64,000 nucleotides of DNA from Pomacea canaliculata (taxonomy: Eukaryota > Mollusca > Gastropoda > Architaenioglossa > Ampullariidae): assembly GCF_003073045.1 (NCBI RefSeq), contig NC_037602.1, positions 9,844,464 to 9,908,463 on the forward strand, written 5' to 3'. The notes beneath the pieces are model-generated. The model did not search any database and was not told where the DNA came from. It was given only the letters and a program-made list of their open reading frames with translations. Made by a program: the position numbers and the translations under genes. Of the stretch, positions 45,587 to 57,858 are shown piece after piece. Every line of letters starts with the position of its first letter. The first letter of the stretch is position 1.

Positions 45587-47656
45587 ATGGCACAAGGCTG
45601 CTCCTGTGATAACAAAACTATCTTGCACAGAGTCTCCAGCAAATGTGTCACCGAGGAGTACTGGCGCCGGAAGTTGCCTCCCGGTTTCCGCTACGTGCTG
45701 GACACTGTAGCCCGCAATGTGATGCGCAAATCCCCACAGGACATCTATCTGTACTCGAGCATCCTTCTAGAAGAAATGATGCTGCAGCGCCGCAAGGAGC
45801 GTAGCATGCTGCCGGACTGGCCCTACTTCAACAAGTTCCTTCGGCGCATTGAGCCTGCTCGGGTTCCACCCAGGACCAGTGTGCCTAAGGCCCCACCGCC
45901 AGCGATCCCACCAAAGAAAAAGTAAGTACGCAAGTTCTTACAAAAGGGTCTCACTCACTGACTTCAATGTATATTACTTTCTACCTCATTGATAAACCTC
46001 TCAGCTATGTGTCGCCATGACCCAGGACTATGCTATTTTGCTGTTTGTTTATTTCTTTCATTTGTTTCATTTATTCGTGTGTATGTATATATAACACTAT
46101 CATAATAAAGCAATACGTACCATCATCCTAACACAAGCTAACTTGACCCAAGCAACACCCAGTCTCTTAAAGGACCGTAGATCTTTTCAATCACACCCCG
46201 ACACACTTACACACACCTCCTGTCTTTATAACACCGATGTGAGTATTTATAATTGCCTTCAAGTTCAAATGAGTGCATGAGAACTGTCTCTGGGGGAGGT
46301 TTGTTCTATGTTCCTGTGAACGGACAAGAGAACAGACAGCGCTATCAGGATTCCGACAGGAAGTCTGTCAGACAAGAGCATCACATATGTCATTTCAGAA
46401 AAAGTCCCAAGCGTGTTATTTCAGGTTAAGATGATCATTGTGAGTGTGAAACACAAGGCTGATATGGCCCCGGGGATGTGAGCAAGGGAGAAAATCGAGC
46501 AGCTCATTTGTAATTACTCTTCGATCAAAGTCTTTCTATAATAAGACTCCTTTCAAGAGGGAGAAAAGAAGAAACAGAGATCAACCTGTCAGAAAAAATG
46601 TACTTTCATTGTAAATATGAACCTAATTGATTAGTGAAATAACCTATTGTATTAGGAGCTCACATCCCTTGTTCGCACATTTTCACCAAAAGATTTATCA
46701 TACATTGCATGCCATATACTTTAATACACTTTTATGAATTCATTCATTCTAAGCAGAAGGTGCAACGACCCAGTCGGCATGGAGACTCTAAATAAAAGAA
46801 GTTTGTAGAATAAGAATTAATAAGAAGGTAAGGTCAGCCCAGTTCCACGGAAGATATCCTTTACAGGTGTTGCAAGTGTGGCCGAATATTAGAGGATGAA
46901 CAACGCCCTGTCCCGGGGATCGGTGTGTACACAGAAACGCCGGAGGATTGGGAGGGGCGCAAGCTGGTGTGCGGCGGCAGCTGCCGCATCTTGGCCTTGG
47001 ACCTCAGGTACAGAAATGATGTTTCTTCTGCTAAGGCTAAATTCTTTGGGGTCCCAGGGACCCCTTCTTCATATTTTTAAGGGATCCATGTTCTTCGCCC
47101 AAATTTGAAGCGGACCCCATTGACGAAAATTGAAGGGGTCCTCCGAATTTTTAATGCGTACTGTACGCAATTTTATGCGTAAGCAGAAGCCCTGAATGTT
47201 CTCTTCCTGTTGACAACGTGCTTGCCAAGCATGTAGCGAATTAGCTGAATATTTCATGGTTGAGTAGAGGCTTAATTAAAAAAAAAACCTTGTCGTCGTC
47301 GTCGTCGTCACGATTTTACTTCGCTAAAAGTTCTGAACCACTTCGATTCTTTTGTCTTTTGAGTATGGAGCTGAATTTAAACTACATTTTTATTATTGAT
47401 GCACGGCATTGTGTTTGCGCTGCGCATGCTACCAAAACATGCTTTGCTCTAGACCTAACTTTGTTTTTCTCCTATTACACTTAAATTTTCTTGCAGCTTC
47501 CACAGCTCAATTATCTCAACTAATGTCAAATGCTGACTGTCGTTGCCATTTTTCAGCAAAGATCCTTTCGGACATCGAGACACTCGTCGCGAATTTCCGG
47601 ACAAAGAGCCGTCCATCGTATCCTGCCGCTCGCTGGCGATGCTAGTTGATTACTAA
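45587..47656 (+). CDS. RIIa-domain protein 2 with C-terminal four-cysteine segment
   Basis: Three exons (45587-45921, 46867-47007 and 47557-47656) join in phase to 191 residues, starting MAQGCSC. Residues of about 20-66 (EEYWRRKLPPGFRYVLDTVA to LLEEMMLQRRKE) form an RIIa docking-type domain, followed by LPDWPYFNKFLRR as in the gene at 40781, then a Pro-rich linker. Exon 2 adds CCKCGRILEDEQRP and, about 28 residues on, CGGSC: two CxxC/CxxxC-like knuckles that look like a small zinc ribbon. Exon 3 gives KDPFGHRDTRREFPDKEPS and ends MLVDY. Upstream, the TTG at 45560 is in frame, but the ATG at 45587 is the first ATG and follows a TCCACAG acceptor. If exon 1 were not spliced it would stop after KKK. 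RIIa proteins anchor to AKAPs in sperm and cilia; the cysteine part has no assigned role. I do not recognise this fusion as a named gene. Confidence 0.8.
47048..47066. repeat. Short perfect palindrome after exon 2 of RIIa gene 2
   Basis: GGGGTCCCAGGGACCCC has 8-bp arms around a single A. It lies in intron 2 with a nearby GGGATCC and GGGGTCC. It may be the end of a small repeat, but no partner end was identified. Confidence 0.35.
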
Positions 47657-48059
47657 CCTGCTGGTGGTGTAACCAAAGTCATGGCAACACACAGGTCACG
47701 TGATTCAAAACTACATCCCACTGCTGGGTGGCAACAGCCTCAATGAACATGCAAATTAGACTTTTGAGTAGACAGAGGGCAGTTAAATTGTCGTTAGTAG
47801 CACTCTTCTCTCGATCTCTTTTTTTCTCACACTGATGAAGTTCTTAACACGTGAGTAAAATGGTCAGCAAAAATTCTTAAAACTGGCGTTTTCGATGAAA
47901 ATCGTGATTAAAAACAAAATACCGGTCATTCAAGAATTGCTAACCAAAACAAGCCTGCTACATTTAGTTACTTCTGTCTGTCAAGAAGATTCTTGGTCCA
48001 ATCGACAAGAAACAGAGAAAAAAAAACCGAGAAACTAGTAACATGTCTGGCATGCAAAA

Positions 48060-48381
48060 CGGTTCCCAGTCACTTAATCACCAGACACTTCATCCCCGAC
48101 ACTTCATCCCCGACACTTCATCCCCAGACACTTAATCCCTAAACTAAATCCTTAACTATAAAATTATGAAGTCAGCAAAAAATTTAATTGAAATTCAAAT
48201 TCAAATCATGCTTTTAACTTCAACGTCATTTGAACATCTACAACATTAGTTAAAGTTCATAAGCTAGTAAATTTAATGTTCTTCAACAATATGATATGAA
48301 AATTGTTGTTGAGTGTCGGGGATGAAGTGTCGGGGATGAAGTGTCGGGGATGAAGTGTCTGGGGATTAAGTGACTGGACAC
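48060..48381. mobile_element. MITE with long repeat-built terminal inverted repeats (Mutator-like candidate)
   Basis: The left end carries CCAGTCACTTAATC, then CCAGACACTTCATCCCC and two more GACACTTCATCCCC units. The right end is the near-perfect complement, with GTGTCGGGGATGAA repeated and ending GATTAAGTGACTGG. The inverted repeats are about 65 bp each and are themselves built from a 14-bp unit. Both sides are flanked by CATGCAAAA (48051-48059 and 48382-48390), a perfect 9-bp direct repeat. Nine-base target duplications with long terminal inverted repeats point to Mutator-like elements. The AT-rich interior of about 160 bp encodes nothing. Confidence 0.8.
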
Positions 48382-48390
48382 CATGCAAAA

Positions 48391-49089
48391 TATTTACGAC
48401 GAACGACCAACGGTCAGTTGTTAAAAATTAAATATTTCCGATATAAATCCTTTTCTCTCAGTCTTTCTGTCACTTTTACGTGAAGAAAAAACTTTTAGCG
48501 CATGTTTATGTTGATGATGACTAATAAAATGTTTAAAGTTCATGTTTAAAGTGATCTCAAAGCGGGTACACAGCGGCTACAAAGTAACTAAGCTTTCCTT
48601 TTAAAGTGCTTGGTAAAGGAACATCTCCGTTATGAAAAATAATGTTTAAAGGGAAATGAAGACATTGCAGCCACCGTTGTCGCGATGTGAAAACAATTGC
48701 TTGCTTTTAGCAAAACAAAGAGGTTTAATGCATTTCTTGTTTTCTTACCCAACAAAGTTAAAATCTCTCTACACTGGACTTGGAGAGGAGAGCACAGGCA
48801 TTGCAATAATATTGTCTGTGCATAGCATCTGTAAGAGGCATCTTCCGCTTCTCATATTGAAGGCCGTTGTTATTTGTGAAATATGAACACCAGCGTGTCC
48901 AGACTACGCAGGTTTGAGGGGAGGTAATAGCTCCGGAAGGAGAACTCCACAAGCAAGTAAATCAACTAGGGTCAACAATTATTTTTCTATATCAGACACT
49001 GTCATATGCGAACCCTTTTAAGCATAACAAAAAATACAAAAAAGAGAAAGAATGGCGAAGAAAAGGAAACATGGTAGTGTCTTTAAGCA
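48391..49089. other. Intergenic, nothing recognised
   Basis: AT-rich, with short open frames only. Confidence 0.4.
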
Positions 49090-49162
49090 TGTGTGTGTGT
49101 GTTTGTGTTTGTGTGTGTGTTTGGTGTGTGTTTGTGAGAGAGAGAGAGAGAGAGAGAGAGAG
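49090..49162 (+). repeat. (GT)n followed by (GA)n microsatellite
   Basis: An interrupted GT run (about 49090-49132) is followed by a clean GA run (about 49135-49162). Confidence 0.95.
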
Positions 49163-49754
49163 GTGTTCACTCCGTGCAATCATGCATGAGACTATGTGCA
49201 CACGAGTAAAAAAGAAGCTCAGTCCTAATTTGCACGCGCATGCTTGGTACAGTATGTCAGGACGTCTGTAAATAAATAACATGTTCCTCGACATAAGGGA
49301 TGTTAACCAAACATTATTATGTCTCCAGGAATCTCTTCACAGAAATCATTTTCAGGTCACGTTCCACCCGGTGTTTTGTTTCGGTGAACCTGCGGAATGT
49401 CATTATCTCGTTTATACCACCCACCCCAACCTTAACTCCTATTACACCTTCATATGTTTACAACCCACAACATTGTTCTCGTGTTTTCTCAGAGTTTCTT
49501 GTCTCTCGTACGATAAAATCTTTCTGGCTGTCTTGTCGGCTTTTGCTATGTCTTGCCTTTCTGCTAATTATGGTCTTGTGTCCATAAACTTGTGACTAGA
49601 CAAGATGCACTAAACAATGTGAACGTAGAGAAAGTAGGAGTGAATGAAGGACATGATGGTTTTGTGATATGAATAGATAACGAAGGACGGGTAAAACTGA
49701 GACAGAGTTTTAATAATGGACAGATATTCATTTCTTAGTTCATTTTTTGCCTCG

Positions 49755-49850
49755 ATCTCTTTGCAGTAGCTCCTGTCACCAATTCAGTGATGATTGACTG
49801 TGCTGGATTCAGATCTCGTCTCGGGCACGTTGTTTTTTTTTCTCTCTCCA
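49755..49850 (+). repeat. tRNA-derived SINE-like fragment
   Basis: TAGCTCCTGTCACC (A-box-like, about 49767) is followed after about 37 bases by GGATTCAGATCTCGTC (B-box-like, about 49804). The downstream T-run at about 49831 could end a Pol III transcript. The match to the box consensus is imperfect, so this is probably an old copy. Confidence 0.5.
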
Positions 49851-52790
49851 TTTGACATCTGTTACAGTGTTTTAGTGTCTGGCTTGGCGTAAAACAATAA
49901 TTTACAGCTTCCTCATCGCAGTAGGTATGCAATCTTTTACGAAGATATATGTTATTGATAGCTTGCAGTCTTTTTGTATCTGTCGTTGTCGTCCTCAAGG
50001 TATGTTGCTCATAGAAAAGAACTCATTTCTGTTAAACAGAATGATTTTCATTTGTAGAGATAATATTTTGAAATTAATTTTACATTTATTTTTAGATGCA
50101 GCAATCCGGGTCTGGTTGTAAAATTGCCTTAAACTTATGGAGATAAAATAAGGTAAGGGTTAAAAGAATCGCTGATCATTGAAAAAAATCTTCAACCTGT
50201 ATCGTTGAAAGAAAATTTTGTCTGAATCAGATAAACGTGGTTCCTAGATAAATCATTGCACAATCGATCACGTGTGCTTCAAGGAAACATGTCGGCCAGT
50301 CTCTGATGGCCTCAGCAATGGTCCTGTAAGGTTCCTAATTTTCAGTTTCTCCAAAAGTCTCGGCAACTATTACCAGGCCGTCTGCTGAAGGAAGACTAAA
50401 CCTTCACCTACAGTTCATGTCCTGTCATGCAAAAAGAAGCAGGTTACGTGTTTGCCCTTTGCACGTAGTTTAAGGTTCTTTACCTAACATCCCATGTAAT
50501 TGATTGTTGAATCTACCCCACTACCCGTACTCATGTAGAGGAAGATTAAAGAGCTGAAGGAGAAGTTGTCTGAGTATTCCAGTAGTATACAATGATGACA
50601 GTAAAAGAACAGCTTCATAGGTTACAAGCTCAGCGTTTTATCCTGACTTTATTTATCTTAATCTCTCTTTCACTTTGTTTGGGAAGTCATGTCAACAACT
50701 TGGACTAGAAATTAACTGATAAAAATAAGGTTAAGGCTTTTAGAAAGGATGGTCTCCTAGGGCGAAGGAAAGAAATGGTCTATTGTGGAGAAACTGCTGG
50801 AAGTAGTTAATATCTATGTCTATTTGTGATTACCCTTCACTGCAATAACGAGTTCTCAGAAAGAGAAAATGTTAGCAATCAAGGGGAAGAAAGTGGCAGT
50901 GGGTATAGTTACTGCCTCCTCCTGTTGGCACCTATAGCGGTACATACGACATCCCCTAGAGACCTAAATTTTTGTCTACCTGATTTTGTTTGATATCTTC
51001 CAGCTTCCACTTTCATAGAGGAAGACCGAAAGGACATTGCTTCTGAAGATTTTAAAGTTTGTATTTTTCTTAGAGCTTTGGGCTTCCAAGTTTCTAAGAC
51101 TACAACTTGCAGTAGAAACCTTCAGGTTCCTTTGACATGAGTCTTTAAGTCCCTCGTGTGCTCGTCTTTAGAAAATGCGAGCGGACTTATCGACTGTCCT
51201 GAAGTTTCTAGCTCTTTCTTTTTTTTTCTTTTTTTGTGAAGGAGAGAGATTTCCCCAAGAACAAAGAGCATGTCTGTCACACGATAAACATTTTGCTGTT
51301 GAACTTTTACATAAATGATAATCAGTACAAAAACTGCAGACGACGTGATTAGTTGAAGAGGTTTCATTCAACTTGAGCTGAAACAATTACTGTCAGTCGT
51401 CCAGCTATGAACAAAGTGAACGAAATTGTTGGCTTCGTATAAAAATAAGCACTAGTCACGACACCACATAGGACTGAGATTTCTTCGCGGCCTTTTGGAT
51501 GTACTTCAAATTTTTATTATAGAAAAAAAATTTGACATCAAAGCCGTTCTTTACTTTTTTTGGATGCTTAGGTTTTCTTCTATCAGTCTTCACAGCTACA
51601 TGCAGCTCGCATTTCTTTTTATGTTTTAGTCAAGAGTTTGTCATCTGTCTTTCTTAGAATTCATTGGCGCTGGAAAGAAAATAATAAATGGATAAAAAGA
51701 CTGTCCCTTGATCTGACTGTTGGTAAGGCGATGGTGTTTTACAGATGTAGCAGGTGTCAGAACTCAGATTGAGATCTTTGCTCCTCGGTGGCCATAAAGT
51801 CGGGCAGGTGGAGGTAAATCCACACATTTACTTTCCTCAGACTCCTATTTCTCTGACCTCACCGTGCCTCCATCTTAGATAACTGATGAGCACAGTGTCA
51901 TGGTATGAAATAACAATACATCTTCAAAAACTTTGAACTACTTTACTTTGAATCGGTCATACAGTCTCATGAACTGTGTGCAACTTTATTTTAACTTTAA
52001 CCGACATTGTGATAATTGTCTCTTGTCCCATTCGTATTTGAGATAGAAAACCATTGTAGGGTACAGAGCTGCCATCTAGCCCTCTACCAGAGTGTCTTAC
52101 CCGAGACCAGCTTCACTTTTTTCAGACAAAAACGCGGAAAATTGTAATATAACTGTCTAGTCTCATGTCTCTAAAGTCTGACTGTAGATAGAAATAAAGA
52201 TAGATAAAGAGATAATAAACTTCACATCGTCCAATACAGATAACGAGGTTTCATAACTCCATTGCCCTGTGGAGACAGTGGTAACCACAGATGGTATCCC
52301 CTCTCCCGGGATAAAAAAAAAAAAGAAACCCACATTACGAAATGTACATTGATCTCCAATGAAAACAACTGGTCATCGATCATCGTGAATGTTTCATGTT
52401 ATGTGCCATCAGCTGAGTATGCGACTGTACTTTGTCTTCAAATATACCTTTTTTCTGAAAGAACGAAAGAGGTGTTATGCGAGAACCTGCAGGAGAAAAT
52501 AAGTGAACTGGCAACAAGAGACACATCAGAGGCAGTAAAATGTCGTTGCCCGGCAAGCACAGCCCATCAGTCCAGCCATCAGTCCAGCCCAGCCTCCGTT
52601 TAATGTTCAGTGTAACAGGAAATCGCTGTCCCACCAGATCATGATCGCAGCTTTGTGGAGCTGATGGTGCACAGTGGATGCAGCTGTTGGAATTCCTGCG
52701 TCCACTTAGTCGCCATCATCAGCCGGTCTCGATGATGGAATACATGAGTTGTCTCTTACGCCAGAGGGCGCACATACGACTAGAAATGCA
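49851..52790. other. Intergenic, no defensible gene
   Basis: Two coiled-coil-like scraps on the plus strand might be exon pieces: RKIKELKEKLSEYSSSIQ then stop (about 50538-50596, after an AG), and ENLQEKISELATRDTSEA in an open frame ending about 52603. Phase, partners and homology are lacking, so they are not called. Confidence 0.3.
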
Positions 52791-52814
52791 ACATAAAGTG
52801 AATATAAAACTTTG

Positions 52815-53060
52815 TATGGAAATGTCACATAAATTGCAAATGAATGTTGGTCTTGCTGCTGGAAATTTCCCATAAATTGTAGAAACACAGTTGCCTGGAA
52901 ATGTCACATATATTGTGCAAGAAAATGTTCCGGTGTTTCTAGAAAAATCAGGAAAATTTTAGTATTAAAATATGATCTGTCTGGAAATTCCATGATCATC
53001 ACAGATATATTGCATCGATTATGAAAATGTCATTATGTCTGGAAATGTCGCATATATTAT
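52815..53060 (+). repeat. Degenerate tandem repeat
   Basis: Variants of TGGAAATGTCACATAAATTG recur at about 52817, 52860, 52896, 52982 and 53040, with spacing of roughly 36-86 bases and much drift. It looks like an old minisatellite. Confidence 0.6.
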
Positions 53061-56000
53061 GTAGTGATCCCCCAAAGTTTATTTATGACCTCTTTTATAT
53101 GAAAGACTTTGTTGTATTGTTACTCTATGTATTTCAGGGTTTTTAAATAAATTTTTATTCCTTCTCGTTCTGTGCTTTCACCTCCAGAAAGATGACAACT
53201 CATAGTGTTGACACTTAAGAAAAATAAACAGTGAAAATTGCATTTGTTTAGGTGTGTGTTCACGCGTACATATATTCATGTTTACACTTAGTTGCCAGGA
53301 GGAGGTGTAAAAGGGAAATGAGTGAAAAAGATTTCCGCTGTGGTCAGTGAAGAACGACATGACTTTATTTACGAAAGTGCAGGTGAGCGGCTTGCTGTGC
53401 CAAATCCATTACTCTTATTACGACACACAAGCGAGGGTGGAGGAATGCTTCATTAAAGAAGGGATAGTTTTTTGATCGTCTTCCTCCAGTCGTTTGCTGT
53501 CCAGAAAAGTTCAAAAGCAAGCGAAAATAGCGGACCCATGCAGAGTCCGGGTGTGGAAAGACTATCTCTGAAGTCAGTGTGGGCGGAAGCTGCTTTTACG
53601 AGTATTTCTAGCTTTTCTGAAGAGTGATGCACACACCAGTCTGTGGCATCCTGAGAAATAAAATACTGATGGAACGAGGGAACTTATTTTTTGTCTGGCA
53701 CGCAGCTGAAGGCAGTGATGCAAGTGCAACCTGGGGTCAGGTGTAAACAACTTTGGTCAAATGTTCTCGGGCAGAAGTCAGTGTAGACAATGGAAAAAAC
53801 AACAGTAGTTTACCCTGATGGCCCGATATAACATTTATTTATTTTAAAGTTGTTCATTTATCATGAGCAGTGGCCCAATGATTCTGTGCCCTGTATTTTA
53901 ACTTCTTGTGTCCAGAAAGCTCCACCTTACAGCCATACTTTTACCTTTCTAGCTATTTCTCTATGGGTTTTATCAGATTTTCTGTGAATTTGAAAACTTG
54001 AGGTCTACAAGTGTCTAAACATTGAAAAAGTAAAAATGACAAACATTTCGAAGACACGTGTATGCTCAGTCATTTAGGAATCATGAAGCGAATGTGAGCT
54101 TGAGATGGGCAAGACTACTGATAACAGCAGGCAACACCGAAACAACAGGTTCTTCCTTTCAAGCAACATTTTTTTGTGAAGATTTCTCGTGGCTGCCATG
54201 GCAACAAGGAGATGCTGTCTTGACACAAACCGTCTAAATGTTAACGAAAATTGTGTCCGCCTTGGATATGATGGGCAAGATGGTTCTCACAAACTTTGTC
54301 AGGCCATTGCATCAGAAGTAGCAGCAAGAGAATACAAAACAAGATAACAATAAAAAAGAAAGATGAACTAGTTTAAAATTATGTTCTTGATTGGCAAGAA
54401 ACATACACCAATGACAGACGCCCATCATCTTTTATCAAAAAGACGATAAGACATTTCCAAATCATCACCAGTCCTTGCTGTGTTCATCGCTGTACCTAAT
54501 TACTCCTGTGCGTAGGCGAAAGAAATGAAGAGCAGTAAAACTTGAAGGGAAATCTTTATCTGTCGACCGCTTTTACAGACCCTAAAACCTTAATGCGTTG
54601 ACTTCCCCCATTCCTTGTTTCTCTATCTCTTGTCTTTTACTTATCTCCTGCTTCTTGGCATACGAGAAACACCTGTGTGACGTCACGATGCTGCTTCCGG
54701 CGGAAGCCTGTGCAAGTTACGAAACATGAATCTATGACTTTTAAACGATTTTCATGCTCCCCAAGATGTCCAGAAGCAACGGTTTTATCAGATGTTGGAA
54801 ACAAAACCTGGTTTATAAATTTCCTTCAGTTTCATTCAGAGAAGCACTAACCGCTGTAGGTACGAGAAATAGAATGGTTTGTCTGCCAGAAAGCTCAAGT
54901 AGCATAAAGTGTGCCAAAACTTTCTCTGGACCATTTTCTGTGAGTGACACTAAAAATGCATTCGAATTTTCGTTCGAAATTTACGATAGCTCCATCAAAG
55001 TCAACACAAGTAACAATCTTTAACTGAGCAATGGCCCTAAATGTTTTCTTCTGCCAAAATTATATCAGTCAATTTTTGCTGCTGTTTGTCCTTCTTTTCC
55101 AAATCAAAAATATTGTTTCTTTCAAACATTCGTTTTTTTCTCTTTTCATTCCGAAGAACATCGAAGGTATGGTTATAACATCTATTTTCTCGTCAAAGGA
55201 ATGAATGGAAGAGGATCACATGATGAAGTGAAGAAAAACAGGCGAAGTAACATTTTCTTCTCAAATCATTTCTCAAACCATAATTTTCCGTCCTTTCTTT
55301 CTGTCCATAGTTTTGTTTTTGTTTGTTTTGTTTTTTTGCGTACTTTACCCTAGCAAGCAGAAATAAAAAAAGTTCCATACCTAAAAACTGCCGATTATAT
55401 GAACAGCAAATGGAAATGGTTCATCGTATCTCGGGTACTCATAAGGTATCCTTTCTGCTGAATAGATGCTACGCAGCCAAAGGAAGTTTTCCTCCCCCAA
55501 CCTACCTTCTGGAACACTTACCACCATGTAATGAATCCATAAAGAAAATATTGAAATACTTGGGATCACTGCTAATAATATGTTATTTCTTTAAATAATA
55601 AAATACTGCAAAACAAAGGCAATACGCTGCTCCCATGAGGTTCAGGTTTGACACAGAAAGTGCAGACAGGACATGACAAGAGGTGGAGATGGAAGGCAGC
55701 ATGGTGTGACCTACAGGCATAGAACAAAACCCATGACAAATGGAAAATAATATCGAGGGAAAAACTACAGGCGATTAGAATAAACTCTGTACAGTAATCT
55801 ATTTTTTTAGACCTCAAGGGGAAAAATAGATATGTGAGAAATGGATTTTCTTCGACAAGCACGATGTGGTGAATATAATTTTCTTCTGGTCTGGGCAGCT
55901 AAAAAAATAAAGGAAGATATTAGAAAAGGAAAGGAGCTAGCTGGTGTGACCATCGCATGGAGCCATTTTAATAGTTTATGAAACGAGATGGTTAAAGCAC

Positions 56001-57819
56001 CTGTTACAACTTCTTACTTTCTCTTTGTATTCTTTGCTTACATCCCTTAATATACCTTACAATTGTTATACATATTTATTTTGTTAGTCTTCTCTCTTTT
56101 TCTCGCTGTTTGTTTAAAGACAGGTTCCGATGGTAGGCTGGTCGAAGAAAGGTTGTTCCCATGACAACTAACTCCCTGAGAAGTAGCGATGATCTGTTGA
56201 CATGACGAGGTCATAGTCGTCCCTGTCCTGGGATGCGAGCAGCACTTGGCTCGCTGGAGGATGTCCTAAAGTGCCTGTAGCAGCCTGTCTGAGTGGACAG
56301 CTGGCCTTGGTGCCGGACACACATTCTATTTACACGTGCCTGAGATGCATTATCCTTCCGCCCCCCAGCACTCGTTCCTTTCTCGACTTTTACTCCCCTT
56401 GGTACTCACAGTTCTCTGCCCCTTGCTCTCATCGCGCTCGGCCTCTTGGCGTTCAGCTTGCTCAGTTCTTCAAATCCATTCCGTGGATTGCTTCAAGTGT
56501 CCGAGCAGACATTTTGCAGTAGGAGACGTTTGTTTGGTTAGCAATACTCCGAAACTATCCCTTTCCCGAAAAAAATTCCTCAAAAATTAAAAAAGAAAAA
56601 AAAAACGAATCGCAAAACAAAATAAATATTGCTTTAAAATTGTAGTTCGAGATAAGAAAAAAAATATAGAAACTACGTTATTAAAAAGAACTTGTTTTTA
56701 GACATGACTGGTGAACGTTGTCACGTGTCACCTATTTTTCAAGCCAGACGAAGGAGGCCTGGAAATCGTCGAATCCTTCAGCCACTTCCAGACACAAAGT
56801 CTTTTCCTGGAAGGTTTTCCAGTCCCTGGAATGTTCCACTAGTCACTTCACAAAACCCCTCCCAATCGTGTTCGGCTATCATTTAATACACAATTTAATT
56901 ATTTAATTGTCAAAATATAAGCCCTCAAACATTGGCATTCTCTTTTATTTAAATCTGAATAGTCGTTCTCGTCATTTCGGCTGCTTGTTTTATAACTCTC
57001 TTTTTTTATCGTTGAACCTCCCAACCAGTCACTGAACACTGATATATGTTTCTATTACAACATAGGTAATCAAAATAAAACATTTTATCTGACAGCTTAA
57101 AAATAAATAAAACTTGACATTATAGATCTGTTATATATCTGCAATGACCTTGTCTGGAGGTAGACCTCACTCAATATTGAAAAGGCTGATATCTCTCAAA
57201 TAAAGTAATAGTCTCCCCTTGACGTTCGGAGTATTTCTCTCCCTTGTGACAAACATGTTCTCGCGAAATAAAAAATTTTAACATGATGCATTAATACAAA
57301 TGTCATGTAGAATAATTGCCCCACATAGTTCCATATTTAACAATGAGAAGGTGTGATTGCAGTGTCGTCTACAAGCTCAGTAAAGATTTATGCACAAGCG
57401 TCACTCCATCTTGCGATGTCACGTGGTGCAGATGCTGGTTGAGCCAACGAGAATACCTTCCTGCGGGGATGAAGGTGCAAGAAGCTGCAGACTGTGGTTG
57501 TTTTTGCCATAAAATGTTATTCCAGGAGTCAGCCTGCTGCTACGATGCTGAAGACTGTTCCAGGCGCACTGGAGGGGGGTCCTGGCCCGAGGTGCGCACC
57601 GACAGCCATTCGTTTACTTCTTGGATGGTGGCAACTGGCGATGGAGCACTGTGTTTATCATTTCACAACTTTATTTTGCCAGTGGCTAATGTATGCAAAA
57701 CTCTTTGAGTAAGTTACGCAACTGTAAATTTACTCACGAGTAACAAATATATAAGCAGAAGTCCGTCTCTACCTTAATCGGCAGATGTTCGGATTTTGGA
57801 CGAGTTCCATGAGCTATTT
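53061..57819. other. Intergenic, no gene recognised
   Basis: Scattered short open frames only. A GC-richer patch at 54670-54715 contains TGACGTCACG (a CRE-like site) and CTTCCGGCGGAAG, so it could be a promoter, but no coding exon follows that I can support. Confidence 0.35.
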
Positions 57820-57857
<38 letters not shown>

Positions 57858-57858
57858 G
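57820..57858 (+). repeat. (TTG)n microsatellite
   Basis: About 13 uninterrupted units. Confidence 0.95.

Noticed and set aside
52262-52603. A 113-codon open frame with a coiled-coil-like end
   Set aside because: The first two thirds are low complexity and unlike protein; no splice partner or homologue was recognised.
57316-57708. A 130-codon cysteine-rich open frame that might be a secreted protein
   Set aside because: No signal peptide, no regular cysteine pattern, no family match; it overlaps another frame of similar length and looks like chance.
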